Assembly (NCBI GenBank): GCA_035296325.1
Contig: DATHBD010000037.1
Span: 94,290-158,289, forward strand
DNA: 64,000 nt
DNA from: DATHBD01 sp035296325
Lineage (GTDB): Bacteria; Actinomycetota; Actinomycetes; Mycobacteriales; Micromonosporaceae
Reading direction: 5' to 3'
Positions 43,182-51,594 of this stretch are shown in pieces (the stretch's first letter is position 1; each line of letters begins with the position of its first letter). Position numbers and translations under genes: made by a program. The notes beneath the pieces were generated by a model, which was not told the origin of the DNA, made no database searches, and saw nothing but the letters and a program-made list of their open reading frames with translations.

Positions 43182-43552
43182 CGTCGACCTCGGCCAGGCC
43201 GGGTCGCCGCATCGATGGCGCCGTCCAGCTGATCGCCCAACTCCGTGTACGACAACTGGGCGGCGCCGGGGAGCACCCGGACGATGACGGTCGCCCCGGC
43301 GGACAGCGATGCAAGGCGATCCCGGATCAGGTGCCGCAGCCGCCGCCGGACCAGGTTGCGGACGACCGCATTGCCAACCGTCTTGGGTACGACAAAGCCG
43401 GCGCGCGCTGACGGAGGGACCTCCGCCCCGGGCACCGGCTCACGCGGGAGCGCGACATGCACCACGAGCGATCCTCGACCGGCCCGACGACCGGCGCGGA
43501 TGGCGTCGGCGAACTCAGCTCGGCGCCGAACCCTCTGCCCGGCTGCCAACAT
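43178..43552 (-). CDS. rnpA: Ribonuclease P protein component
   Basis: This 124-residue basic protein assists the RNA subunit in trimming tRNA 5' ends. It begins MLAAGQRVRRRAEFADAIR (motif RRRAEF) and holds the RNA-binding motif KTVGNAVVRNLVRRRLRHLI. It lies between rpmH and yidD. Confidence 0.94.
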   Translation of the reverse strand: MLAAGQRVRRRAEFADAIRAGRRAGRGSLVVHVALPREPVPGAEVPPSARAGFVVPKTVGNAVVRNLVRRRLRHLIRDRLASLSAGATVIVRVLPGAAQLSYTELGDQLDGAIDAATRPGRGRR

Positions 43553-43577
43553 GGTGCACCCGCCCGCCAGCGAGCGC

Positions 43578-43715
43578 TCAGGCGGCCAGACGGTCGCGGC
43601 CCTTGGAGCGGCGCGCCGAGAGGATGCCCCGGCCGGCCCGGGTGCGCATACGCAGCCGGAAGCCGTGGGTCTTCGCGCGCCGGCGGTTGTTCGGCTGGAA
43701 GGTGCGCTTGCTCAC
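43578..43715 (-). CDS. rpmH: 50S ribosomal protein bL34
   Basis: This 45-residue protein starts SKRTFQPNNRRRAKTHGFR after GTG and ends GRGILSARRSKGRDRLAA, the standard L34. GTG 43715 follows GGAG with good spacing; a longer in-frame start upstream was rejected because the family is 44-47 residues. It is divergent from dnaA. Confidence 0.96.
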   Translation of the reverse strand: MSKRTFQPNNRRRAKTHGFRLRMRTRAGRGILSARRSKGRDRLAA

Positions 43716-44152
43716 GTCAGGCTCCGTCTTCGTACGCGGTGGTGAAGTGTCGTGGGCGCCCGGTCGGGCGCGTTGCGGCCTCAACCCTACCAAAGGGAAG
43801 CTGCACAGCCGCTCCAGGGTACGCACGGCGCTCAGGACGGTCAATATTGTGGACAGCCGGTTGAGGCCTGTGGACAACGCTGTTAGCGTGCCCGGTTGCG
43901 GTCAGCGCACGAGCGCCGCTTGGGGGAACGCACAGCACAGCGGTACAACACCGGCGGGGCGGTCGAACCGTTCGGCGCGGCACGGGGACGCCGCGCGGGG
44001 CACAATAGGACATTCCTCGCAGAACGATCCGCCAACGCTATGTACCTCGTTGATACACAGGTTGTGGACAAGCTGTGGACAGCGGGTGTGACTGCCGAGG
44101 CGGTGGGGGGCGCGGCCACCGGGCCGCGAGAAGCGATTGGGGTGGCGCAACC
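43716..44152. other. rpmH-dnaA intergenic region with DnaA boxes
   Basis: The 437 bp hold the divergent promoters. Four DnaA-box-like 9-mers lie in the same orientation: TGTGGACAG (43848-43856), TGTGGACAA (43869-43877, perfect), TGTGGACAA (44063-44071, perfect) and TGTGGACAG (44074-44082). They suggest dnaA autoregulation and an upstream arm of the origin. No gene is supported. Confidence 0.8.
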
Positions 44153-45880
44153 GTGACGGACACGATCGACCTTGGGTCGGTGTGGAGAGCAGCAACCGAC
44201 GAACTGGACGGCGAGATCGTCTCGGCCCAGCAGCGGGCGTACCTGCGCCTGACCCGACTGCGCGCCATCGTGGAAGACACCGCGCTGCTGTCGGTCCCGG
44301 ACGCGTTCACCCGGGACGTGATCGAGTCCCGACTTCGCCCCGCGATCACTGAGGCGCTCTCCCGCCGGCTGGGTCGACCGATCCAGGTGGCGGTCACCGT
44401 GCGCCCGCCGGACGACCAGACCCCTGGAGCCGCCCCGGTCGGCGTCGGCCTCGCCGGCGTACCGCTGGACCCTGCGCCGACCGACGGGGCGCACCTGGTC
44501 CCGGCGGCCCGCCACGACCCGGACGGCCTCTTCGACCTGCCGCCCGACGGTAGCTGGGCAGCGGCGGCCAGCGTGGCCGGAGCCCGCGTGGCCGCGGCGG
44601 CCAACCACTTCACCCCGGTCTCCGCGCCGCCCGCGGACGGCACGGCGAGCGGCGCCGGCAGCATGATCCACCGGAGCGAGCCGATCCTGGGGCAGATGCC
44701 GGGCGGGCAAGTGATGGGCGGGCAAGTGCCGGGCGGGCAGATGACCGGCGGGCAGGGGTCTGGCGGCCACCTCCGCAACGAGGCGACGCTGCGACCGACG
44801 GCTGCCGGCACCGGACGTGATGACCGCCGCGGCTCCGGCCCCGACACCGCCGGCAACCGGCTGAATCCGAAGTACACCTTCGAGACCTTCGTCATCGGGT
44901 CGTCCAACCGGTTCGCGCACGCCGCCTCGGTGGCGGTTGCCGAGTCCCCCGCGAAGGCCTACAACCCGCTCTTCATCTACGGCGGCTCCGGGCTGGGCAA
45001 GACGCACCTGCTGCACGCCATCGGCCAGTACGCCACCATGCTGGGCAACGCGCGGTTCGTGCGGTACGTCTCGACCGAGGAATTTACCAACGACTTCATC
45101 AACTCGCTCCGCGACGACAAGACCAGCGCCTTTCAACGCCGGTACCGCGACGTGGACATCCTGCTGATCGACGACATCCAGTTCCTGGAGAACCGGGAGC
45201 GGACGCAGGAGGAGTTCTTCCACACCTTCAACACGCTGCACAACGCCAACAAGCAGATCGTGATCAGCTCCGACCGCAAGCCGAAGGACCTGGCCACCCT
45301 GGAGGACCGGCTACGGACCCGGTTCGAGTGGGGCCTGCTGGCCGACATCCAGCCGCCGGATCTGGAGACCCGCATCGCGATCCTGCAGAAGAAGGCGGCG
45401 CAGGAACGCCTCTTCGCGCCGCCGGACGTCCTGGAGTTCATCGCCTCGCGGATCTCGAACTCGATCCGCGAACTCGAGGGGGCGCTGATCCGGGTCACCG
45501 CGTTCGCCAACCTCACCCGGTCACCGGTGGAGTTGGCGCTCGCCGAGGAGGTGCTGCGCGACTTCATCCCGGACGGCACCAGCCCGGAGATCACCGCGGA
45601 CCAGATCATGGCGTCCACCTCGGACTACTTCGGCGTGAGCCTGGAGGATCTCCGCGGCCACTCGCGATCCCGGGTGCTGGTCAACGCCCGCCAGGTCGCC
45701 ATGTACCTGTGCCGGGAACTCACCGATCTGTCGCTGCCGCGGATCGGGCAGGCGTTCGGCGGACGCGACCACACGACGGTCATGCACGCGGATCGCAAGA
45801 TCCGCCAGCAAATGGCCGAACGGCGCTCCCTGTACAACCAGATTGCTGAGTTGACCAACCGGATCAAGCAGCACGGGTAA
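44153..45880 (+). CDS. dnaA: Chromosomal replication initiator DnaA
   Basis: This 575-residue AAA+ protein opens oriC. Domain I is residues 1-80. Domain II is long and disordered, with five or so GGQxx pentapeptides (about residues 180-206). Domain III has Walker A GGSGLGKTHLL (about 277-287) and Walker B LLIDDIQFLE. Domain IV ends in the box-binding helices with GGRDHTTVMHADRKI. GTG 44153 starts TDTIDLGSVW. The length is large for the family because of domain II. Confidence 0.97.
   Translation: MTDTIDLGSVWRAATDELDGEIVSAQQRAYLRLTRLRAIVEDTALLSVPDAFTRDVIESRLRPAITEALSRRLGRPIQVAVTVRPPDDQTPGAAPVGVGLAGVPLDPAPTDGAHLVPAARHDPDGLFDLPPDGSWAAAASVAGARVAAAANHFTPVSAPPADGTASGAGSMIHRSEPILGQMPGGQVMGGQVPGGQMTGGQGSGGHLRNEATLRPTAAGTGRDDRRGSGPDTAGNRLNPKYTFETFVIGSSNRFAHAASVAVAESPAKAYNPLFIYGGSGLGKTHLLHAIGQYATMLGNARFVRYVSTEEFTNDFINSLRDDKTSAFQRRYRDVDILLIDDIQFLENRERTQEEFFHTFNTLHNANKQIVISSDRKPKDLATLEDRLRTRFEWGLLADIQPPDLETRIAILQKKAAQERLFAPPDVLEFIASRISNSIRELEGALIRVTAFANLTRSPVELALAEEVLRDFIPDGTSPEITADQIMASTSDYFGVSLEDLRGHSRSRVLVNARQVAMYLCRELTDLSLPRIGQAFGGRDHTTVMHADRKIRQQMAERRSLYNQIAELTNRIKQHG
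44690..44770. repeat. 15-bp tandem repeats in dnaA domain II
   Basis: About five units of GGGCGGGCAAGTGAT type encode GGQVM, GGQVP, GGQMT and GGQGS. They lengthen the flexible linker between domains I and III. Confidence 0.8.
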
Positions 45881-46370
45881 GCAATCCGGGGGCAATTTCA
45901 ACATTCGTCCGGATTCCCCGTCGTCCACAGGCTGTGGACAACCCCTGGGGATAACGCTGTGGACGCACCGGATCGGCGACGAAATTGGCAACCACGAGTG
46001 ACTTCGTGACGAACCGTACGGCTGAGCAGCCTATGGACAAACCCTGGGGACAACAGGTGGACAACCGGTGGACAAGAGGTTGCGCCTGTGTGGCGGGGGA
46101 AGTTGTCCACAGCGGGCGCCCGGCGGCTGGATAGTTACGCACAGGAAACCCACCGCCCTCCGAGCGCCCTGACCAGGCAAAACACCGGTTCTCCACAGAA
46201 TCCACAGGACCGAACATGACGTTGAATATCTCTTTAGAAGAGACAAAAACCAATCATCAGGGGGTGGATAACTTCGTTGCCTGGTTTGCCGGGGTGGGCG
46301 CACACGCCTCCGGCGGAACCCATAGGGTGCGAGAACACAGCAGACCAAGTCGACGCGGGAGGGCACCGCG
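45881..46370. other. oriC: Chromosomal replication origin oriC
   Basis: This 490-bp gene-free region lies between dnaA and dnaN. Two perfect DnaA boxes are TGTGGACAA (45933-45941) and TTGTCCACA (46103-46111). Near-matches are at 45921-45929, 45946-45954, 46032-46040, 46045-46053, 46056-46064, 46067-46075, 46189-46197 and 46263-46271, on both strands. An AT-richer stretch (about 46219-46261) with a TCTCTT/AAGAGA hairpin (46229-46243) is a candidate unwinding element. A TAGGGT at 46323-46328 may be the dnaN -10. Confidence 0.93.
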
Positions 46371-47501
46371 ATGAAGTTCCGAGTTGAGCGAGATGCTCTC
46401 GCCGACGCCGTGGCGTGGACCGCCAAGAGTCTGCCCAGCCGCCCGTCGGTGCCGGTGCTGGCCGGTGCGCTCCTGCGGGTGGCCGACGACCGGCTGCAGG
46501 TTTCCGGATTCGACTACGAGGTCTCCAGCCAGGTCACCGTCGATGTGCAGGCCGATGCCGACGGCGCGGCGCTGGTCTCCGGCAAGCTGCTGGCTGAGAT
46601 CACCAAAGCCCTGCCGGCCAAGCCGGTCGACGTGGCCGCCGTCGGCTCCCACATCGAGATCACCTGCGGCAGCGCACGGTTCACGCTGCCCACCATGCCG
46701 GTCGAGGACTACCCGACGCTGCCGGAGATGCCGGCCATGGCCGGCACGGTGGATGCCGCGACGTTCGCGGCAGCGGTCGGCCAGGTCGCCATCGCGGCCG
46801 GTCGGGACGACACGCTGCCGATGCTGACCGGCGTGCGAGTCGAGCTCGAGGGCGGCAAGCTGACGCTGCTCGCGACCGACCGGTACCGCCTCGCGGTTCG
46901 GGAACTGGCGTGGCACCCGGATGCGCCGGATGTCAGCATGGCGGCGCTCGTCCCGGCCAGGACGCTGAACGACACCGCCAAGACGCTCGGCCCGCTCGGC
47001 GGATCCGTCACCGTCGCGCTGTCCCGGGGCGGCGCCGGCGAGGGCATGATCGGGTTTGCCGGCGGCTCCCGGCGTACCACTTCGCGGCTGCTGGACGGGG
47101 AGTTCCCCAAGGTGCGGGCGCTCCTGCCGGACACGCACAGCGCGCAGGCGCGGGTTCCGGTCGCGGCGCTGCAGGAGGTCGTCCGCCGGGTCGGCCTGGT
47201 CGCCGAGCGGACCACGCCGGTGCGCCTGTCATTCAGCGCGGACGGCCTGGTGGTGGAGGCGAGCGGCAGCGAGGACGCCCGCGCCAGCGAGGCCATGGAC
47301 TGCCAGTACGACGGCGATGCGATGACGATCGCCTTCAACCACCAGTATCTGCTCGACGGGCTTGCCGCCCTCAGCGGGCCGACCGCGGTGCTGTCGTTCA
47401 CCGATCCCAGGAAGCCCGCGGTCCTTTCACCGGCCGCTGAGGATGGCGAAATCATTCCGGGGTATTGGTACCTCATCATGCCGGTACGCATCGGCAGTTA
47501 G
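46371..47501 (+). CDS. dnaN: DNA polymerase III beta sliding clamp
   Basis: This 376-residue clamp tethers the polymerase. It begins MKFRVERDALADAVAWTAK (motif FRVERDALADAVAW), has three topologically equal domains, the family core TLPEMPAMAG, ATDRYRLAVREL, and ends YWYLIMPVRIGS, close to the usual MPVR(L/I) terminus. It is 17 nt upstream of gnd. Confidence 0.97.
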   Translation: MKFRVERDALADAVAWTAKSLPSRPSVPVLAGALLRVADDRLQVSGFDYEVSSQVTVDVQADADGAALVSGKLLAEITKALPAKPVDVAAVGSHIEITCGSARFTLPTMPVEDYPTLPEMPAMAGTVDAATFAAAVGQVAIAAGRDDTLPMLTGVRVELEGGKLTLLATDRYRLAVRELAWHPDAPDVSMAALVPARTLNDTAKTLGPLGGSVTVALSRGGAGEGMIGFAGGSRRTTSRLLDGEFPKVRALLPDTHSAQARVPVAALQEVVRRVGLVAERTTPVRLSFSADGLVVEASGSEDARASEAMDCQYDGDAMTIAFNHQYLLDGLAALSGPTAVLSFTDPRKPAVLSPAAEDGEIIPGYWYLIMPVRIGS

Positions 47502-47518
47502 CCCCGGGAGGTTCACCA

Positions 47519-48391
47519 ATGCAACTCGGTCTGATCGGCCTCGGCCGAATGGGTGCCAACATGCGGGAGCGGCTGCGGGCCGCCGGTCATGAGGTGATCG
47601 GGTACGACCACAACCCCGAGATCAGTGACGCCGTCAGCCTCGCCGACATGGTGCAGAAGCTGAACACGCCACGGGTCGTCTGGACCATGGTGCCGGCACA
47701 CGTCACCCAGGCCACCATCGAGGAACTCAGCCGGCTGCTGAGCGCGGACGACATCGTGGTCGACGGCGGCAACTCCCGGTTCTCGGAGGATCCGGTCCGG
47801 GCGGCGCTGCTCAACGAGCACGGCATCGGCTACCTGGACTGCGGTGTCTCCGGCGGCATCTGGGGCCGCGAGAACGGCTACGCCCTGATGGTGGGCGGGA
47901 GCGCCGAGCACGTGGCCCGCTGCCAACCGATCTTCGACGCCCTGAAGCCGGCCGGCGAGTACGGGTTCGTGCACGCCGGCGGCGTCGGTGCCGGGCACTA
48001 CGCCAAGATGGTGCACAACGGCATCGAGTACGGCCTGATGCACTCCTACGCGGAGGGCTACGAGCTTCTCGAGGCGTCCGAGTACGTCACCGACGTGCAC
48101 GGGGTGGTGAAGTCGTGGCGCGAGGGCACCGTGATCAAGTCATGGCTGCTGGACCTGCTCGACAACGTCCTCAGCGACGACCCGGAGCTGGCCGGCATCC
48201 GGGGCTACGCCGACGACACCGGTGAAGGCCGTTGGACGGTGGACGAAGCGATCCGTCTCGCCGTGCCGCTGCACGTCATCGCGGCCTCGCTGTTCGCCCG
48301 GTTCGCGTCCCGCCAGGAGGACTCGCCCGCGATGAAGGCCGTGGCGGCGTTGCGCAACGAGTTCGGCGGGCACGCGGTCAAGAAGGGCTGA
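47519..48391 (+). CDS. gnd: 6-phosphogluconate dehydrogenase, decarboxylating (short form)
   Basis: This 290-residue enzyme makes ribulose 5-phosphate and a reduced cofactor. The Rossmann motif is LGLIGLGRMGANM; the substrate motif is CGVSGGIWGRENGYALMVGG and the catalytic region KMVHNGIEYGLMHSYAEGYE (each read in part). The short length is the GndA/YqeC type common in actinobacteria, which lacks the long C-terminal domain. ATG 47519 follows GGGAGG. The gene sits between dnaN and recF as in Streptomyces. Confidence 0.94.
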   Translation: MQLGLIGLGRMGANMRERLRAAGHEVIGYDHNPEISDAVSLADMVQKLNTPRVVWTMVPAHVTQATIEELSRLLSADDIVVDGGNSRFSEDPVRAALLNEHGIGYLDCGVSGGIWGRENGYALMVGGSAEHVARCQPIFDALKPAGEYGFVHAGGVGAGHYAKMVHNGIEYGLMHSYAEGYELLEASEYVTDVHGVVKSWREGTVIKSWLLDLLDNVLSDDPELAGIRGYADDTGEGRWTVDEAIRLAVPLHVIAASLFARFASRQEDSPAMKAVAALRNEFGGHAVKKG

Positions 48392-49557
48392 TGTACGTCC
48401 GGGGACTCGAGCTGGTCGACTTCCGCAGTTATCCGCGCGTCATCGTGGAGTTCGAGCCGGGGCCGTGCGTGCTCGTGGGCCCCAACGGCAGCGGAAAGAC
48501 GAACCTGATCGAGGCGCTCGGGTATGTGGCCTCGCTCTCGTCGCACCGCGTCGCCCTCGACGCGCCCCTGGTCCGGATGGGCGCGGCCCGGGCCGTGGTG
48601 CGCTGCGCGATCGTGAACGACGGCCGGGAGTTGCTGGTCGAGCTGTCCATCGAGCCGGGTCGGGCCAACCGGGCCCGGCTCGGCCGCGCGCCGGTCACCC
48701 GGGCCCGTGACGTGCTGGGCGCGCTGCGCATGGTGCTCTTCGCACCCGAGGACCTGGCGCTGGTGCGCGGGGACCCGGCGGAGCGGCGACGCTACCTCGA
48801 CGATCTGCTGGTCGCCCGGCAGCCCCGTTTCGCCGGCGTGCGCGCCGACTACGACCGGGTCCTCAAGCAGCGCAACGCGCTGCTGCGCTCCGCCTACCTG
48901 GCCCGCCGCACCGGCGGCAACCGGGGTGGTGACCTGTCCACCCTGGAAGTGTGGGACGCGCACCTGGCGCGCAGCGGCGCGCAACTGCTGGCCGGTCGGC
49001 TGGACCTGATTGCCGCGATCACGCCGCATGTCGCGAAGGCGTACGACGTGGTGAGCGCCGGCCGCGGCAACGCCGTGCTCTCCTACGCCGCGTCGTGGAG
49101 CTCGGAGCCAGCGCCGGTCTCCACGCCCGCCGCGGAAACGTCGGCGCCGTCGGATGCGCCCAGTCTGGAGGCCGCGCTCGCCGGTGCGCTGGCCGAGGCA
49201 CGTACCGCCGAGGTGGACCGCGGCGTGACCCTCGTCGGCCCACACCGCGACGATCTTGTACTGACCCTCGGTGACCTACCCGCCAAGGGGTACGCCAGCC
49301 ACGGCGAGTCATGGTCGTACGCCTTGGCACTGCGATTGGCGGCGTACGATCTGTTGCGCGCCGACGGGATCGAGCCGGTACTGGTCCTCGATGACGTGTT
49401 CGCCGAACTCGACGTGGGCCGCCGGGACCGGCTGGCGGAGCTGGTCCGCAGCGCCAGTCAGGTCCTCGTCACGTGTGCCGTCGACGCCGACGTCCCACCG
49501 GCACTGCGGGGCGCCCGGTTCCAGGTGAGCGAAGGTGAGGTGCAGCGTGTCGGCTGA
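48391..49557 (+). CDS. recF: DNA replication and repair protein RecF
   Basis: This 388-residue SMC-like ATPase helps load RecA at gaps. It starts MYVRGLELVDFRSYPRV and has Walker A VGPNGSGKTNLIEAL, the signature SHGESWSYALALRL and Walker B PVLVLDDVFAELD. The ATG shares its A with the gnd stop (TGATG). Confidence 0.96.
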   Translation: MYVRGLELVDFRSYPRVIVEFEPGPCVLVGPNGSGKTNLIEALGYVASLSSHRVALDAPLVRMGAARAVVRCAIVNDGRELLVELSIEPGRANRARLGRAPVTRARDVLGALRMVLFAPEDLALVRGDPAERRRYLDDLLVARQPRFAGVRADYDRVLKQRNALLRSAYLARRTGGNRGGDLSTLEVWDAHLARSGAQLLAGRLDLIAAITPHVAKAYDVVSAGRGNAVLSYAASWSSEPAPVSTPAAETSAPSDAPSLEAALAGALAEARTAEVDRGVTLVGPHRDDLVLTLGDLPAKGYASHGESWSYALALRLAAYDLLRADGIEPVLVLDDVFAELDVGRRDRLAELVRSASQVLVTCAVDADVPPALRGARFQVSEGEVQRVG

Positions 49558-50170
49558 GTCCCCCGGCGACACGCAGGGCCGCCCCGCCGGCAGTGGCGCG
49601 TCCGGCACTGGCGCGTCCGGCACTGGCGGGTCCGGCACCGGCGCGCCGGCGCAGCCCACCGGGCCCGCTCTCGCGCGTGCCGCACTGGATGCGGCCCTCA
49701 CCAAGCGGCGCGCTGCCGCCGCCAGGCCGTCGGTGCACCGCGACGACGAAACCGACGACGCTGATCCGCATCGGCGGCGCGGCCGGCGCGGGTACACCGG
49801 AGCCGGCCCGGATCCCCGCGATCCCCAACCCTTCGCCGCGGTCCTGGGACGGCTCGTCAAGGCCCGGGGGTGGCAGCGCCCGGCGGCCGAGGCGACGGTC
49901 TTCGGTGAATGGGCGCGTGTGGTCGGCGACGATGTCGCCGGACACTGCCGTCCCGTCAAGCTCGAGCACGGCGAACTCACGGTCGAGGCGGAGTCGACGG
50001 CATGGGCCACCCAGCTGCGCATGCTCGCCACGAAGCTCCTGGCCCGGATCGCGCGCGAAGTGGGTCCAAACGTCGTGACGAAGCTGCACATCCACGGCCC
50101 GGCCGCGCCGTCCTGGAACCGGGGCCCTCGTCGGGTACGCGGTCGGGGCCCGCGCGACACCTACGGCTGA
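49547..50170 (+). CDS. DUF721 (DciA-like) protein
   Basis: This 207-residue protein has a disordered N-terminus with SGTGA-type pentapeptides (15-bp repeats at about 49587-49650) and a DUF721 domain (LGRLVKARGWQRPAAEATVFG, STAWATQLRMLATKLLARI). DUF721 proteins include DciA, the ancestral loader of DnaB in bacteria without DnaC (established), so it is a likely helicase loader here (inference). GTG 49547 overlaps recF by 11 bp and follows GAGG. Confidence 0.88.
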   Translation: MSAESPGDTQGRPAGSGASGTGASGTGGSGTGAPAQPTGPALARAALDAALTKRRAAAARPSVHRDDETDDADPHRRRGRRGYTGAGPDPRDPQPFAAVLGRLVKARGWQRPAAEATVFGEWARVVGDDVAGHCRPVKLEHGELTVEAESTAWATQLRMLATKLLARIAREVGPNVVTKLHIHGPAAPSWNRGPRRVRGRGPRDTYG

Positions 50171-50207
50171 CCGCGCCGGATCGCCCAACCTACCGCCTAC
50201 CGGCGTC

Positions 50208-50238
50208 GGTCGACACGCTTCGGGGGAGCGTGTCGACC
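50208..50238 (+). terminator. Hairpin terminator after recF-DUF721
   Basis: Perfect 12-bp inverted repeat GGTCGACACGCT / AGCGTGTCGACC (50208-50219 and 50227-50238) with a 7-nt loop. Confidence 0.8.
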
Positions 50239-50249
50239 CGTATATGGGT

Positions 50250-50289
50250 CGTATAGACCTGCTAGCGCCAGTGCGAGCAGGTCTATACG
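50250..50289. terminator. Second perfect hairpin directly after the first
   Basis: Perfect 14-bp inverted repeat CGTATAGACCTGCT / AGCAGGTCTATACG (50250-50263 and 50276-50289) with a 12-nt loop. It is separated from the first hairpin by only 11 nt, so the two form a tandem structure. Confidence 0.75.
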
Positions 50290-50609
50290 GGGTCTATCCG
50301 CAACGATGCGCCGGCCGGGTGCGGTTGGGATCGGTGGCCGGGGACCTCGGGAGCCCACGGCCGCGCGGGCACCTCGAGGCGGTCGTCGTGGCTCGCGCGG
50401 CTGATCCGGAACGGCCCGTCGTAGCCCTTGCGCGCGACACGCCGCACTCGCCCGCGCGACACGCCCGGGCCGCGCGCGGCCACTTGCCGACATGCGCCTG
50501 AAGCACCGAATTCGCGCCTCATTACGTGCCTCAGCCACATGTCACGAGGCGGGGAGGACGGGGGGGCGGGATGGACGGGGCGGGCGGGGCGGGCGGGGAG
50601 GGGGGCGGG
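50290..50609. other. Gene-free spacer ending in a G-rich tract
   Basis: Nothing is seen in 50290-50550. From 50551 to 50609 the plus strand is almost all G with many GGGG runs (for example GGGGAGGACGGGGGGGCGGG at 50551-50570), enough for G-quadruplexes. The tract lies immediately downstream of the stop of the minus-strand gene at 50610. Confidence 0.7.
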
Positions 50610-51167
50610 TCAGAAGTCGGCGTAGACGGCGAAGCCCCGGTCGGCGCAGCGCCGGTAGAACCGGGCGAGCACGTCGAGCTCGGCCAGCGAGAAGTGCCAG
50701 TGCGGCGCTTCGCCGGACTCGTCACGCAGAGCGTCGAGACGTTGCTGGAGCCAGTTGAGTTGCTGGTCAGCGAGGCGGGTGTTGGCGAGGGCATGGCGCA
50801 GCACCGTACTGACGGTGTCGAAGGTGACCTCGGCGCCCAGGTCGAGGTGGCCGTCGACGAACCGCTCGAGGCCGCCGGCGATCCAGGCGCAGCCGTCCGG
50901 GTCGATCACCGGATCTTCCTCCTCGGCTGCGGCGTCGGTGGCGTACAGCACACCGTCCAGCCCGAGGAGCAGATCAATCAGCTCGGTGTACCCGCTCACC
51001 CGAACCGTGCCGGTCTTGGCGATATGATCAGCGAGCACGGCAGCCGGAGCGGCATGTGCCGGCACCTGCTCCGCCAAGTGGGCAAAGTCGACAAAATCCG
51101 CAGGTGCCACCGGATCGTAGAAGCGCCCGGTGCGCGGCCACTGCACGGCCACGTTGTCGAGCCCCAT
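50610..51167 (-). CDS. Hypothetical acidic protein
   Basis: This 185-residue soluble protein is not recognised. It begins GLDNVAVQWPRTGRFYDPV, has a conserved-looking acidic middle (DAAAEEEDPVIDPDGCAWI) and an ordered C-terminal half (FYRRCADRGFAVYADF). No signal peptide or membrane helix is present. ATG 51167 follows GGTGAGG. It lies alone on the minus strand between recF-DUF721 and gyrB, where many actinobacteria have an unrelated small gene. Confidence 0.6.
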   Translation of the reverse strand: MGLDNVAVQWPRTGRFYDPVAPADFVDFAHLAEQVPAHAAPAAVLADHIAKTGTVRVSGYTELIDLLLGLDGVLYATDAAAEEEDPVIDPDGCAWIAGGLERFVDGHLDLGAEVTFDTVSTVLRHALANTRLADQQLNWLQQRLDALRDESGEAPHWHFSLAELDVLARFYRRCADRGFAVYADF

Positions 51168-51594
51168 GACGCCTCACCGTCCTCCATCGATCACCCGCGG
51201 GCCGCGACCTTACGGCAAGCGACACCGTTCGCGCGACCCCCGAACGGCCATGGCCGCGGACGGCCGCATCTGGGCGGCGCGCGCCACAGACCCGCGCCCA
51301 TGTGGGGGGAGTTGCGGAGGGCGCCGATCGCGCCGCTACGGCGACTACAGCGGAGCGGAGCGCAGAAAAGTCGTCCCGACCAAGTAGGATTGACGCGAGT
51401 ACCAGCCGATCGAGAGACCCGCGCGCACAACCGCGTGGTGATCGGCCCGCTGAAGACGTCCAGGCGCCCGGGTGGGGCGCGGGGCATCGGCGTGCCGGCA
51501 CCGCATTGACGTGCCGCTCGACCAACGCTCAGCAGGCCCGCCCGCGACGCCACGGCGCCGCGGCAGGCCCGACCGAGCGAGAAAGCGACCGAGG
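51168..51594. other. gyrB upstream region
   Basis: This 427-bp region separates the divergent hypothetical gene from gyrB. No gene is supported. A TAGGAT hexamer (51385-51390) is a candidate -10 for gyrB, with a long leader of about 200 nt; no convincing -35 is seen. Confidence 0.4.

Noticed and set aside
43896..44156. A small open frame upstream of dnaA
   Set aside because: It overlaps the DnaA boxes and dnaA start, has no ribosome-binding site and no family resemblance.
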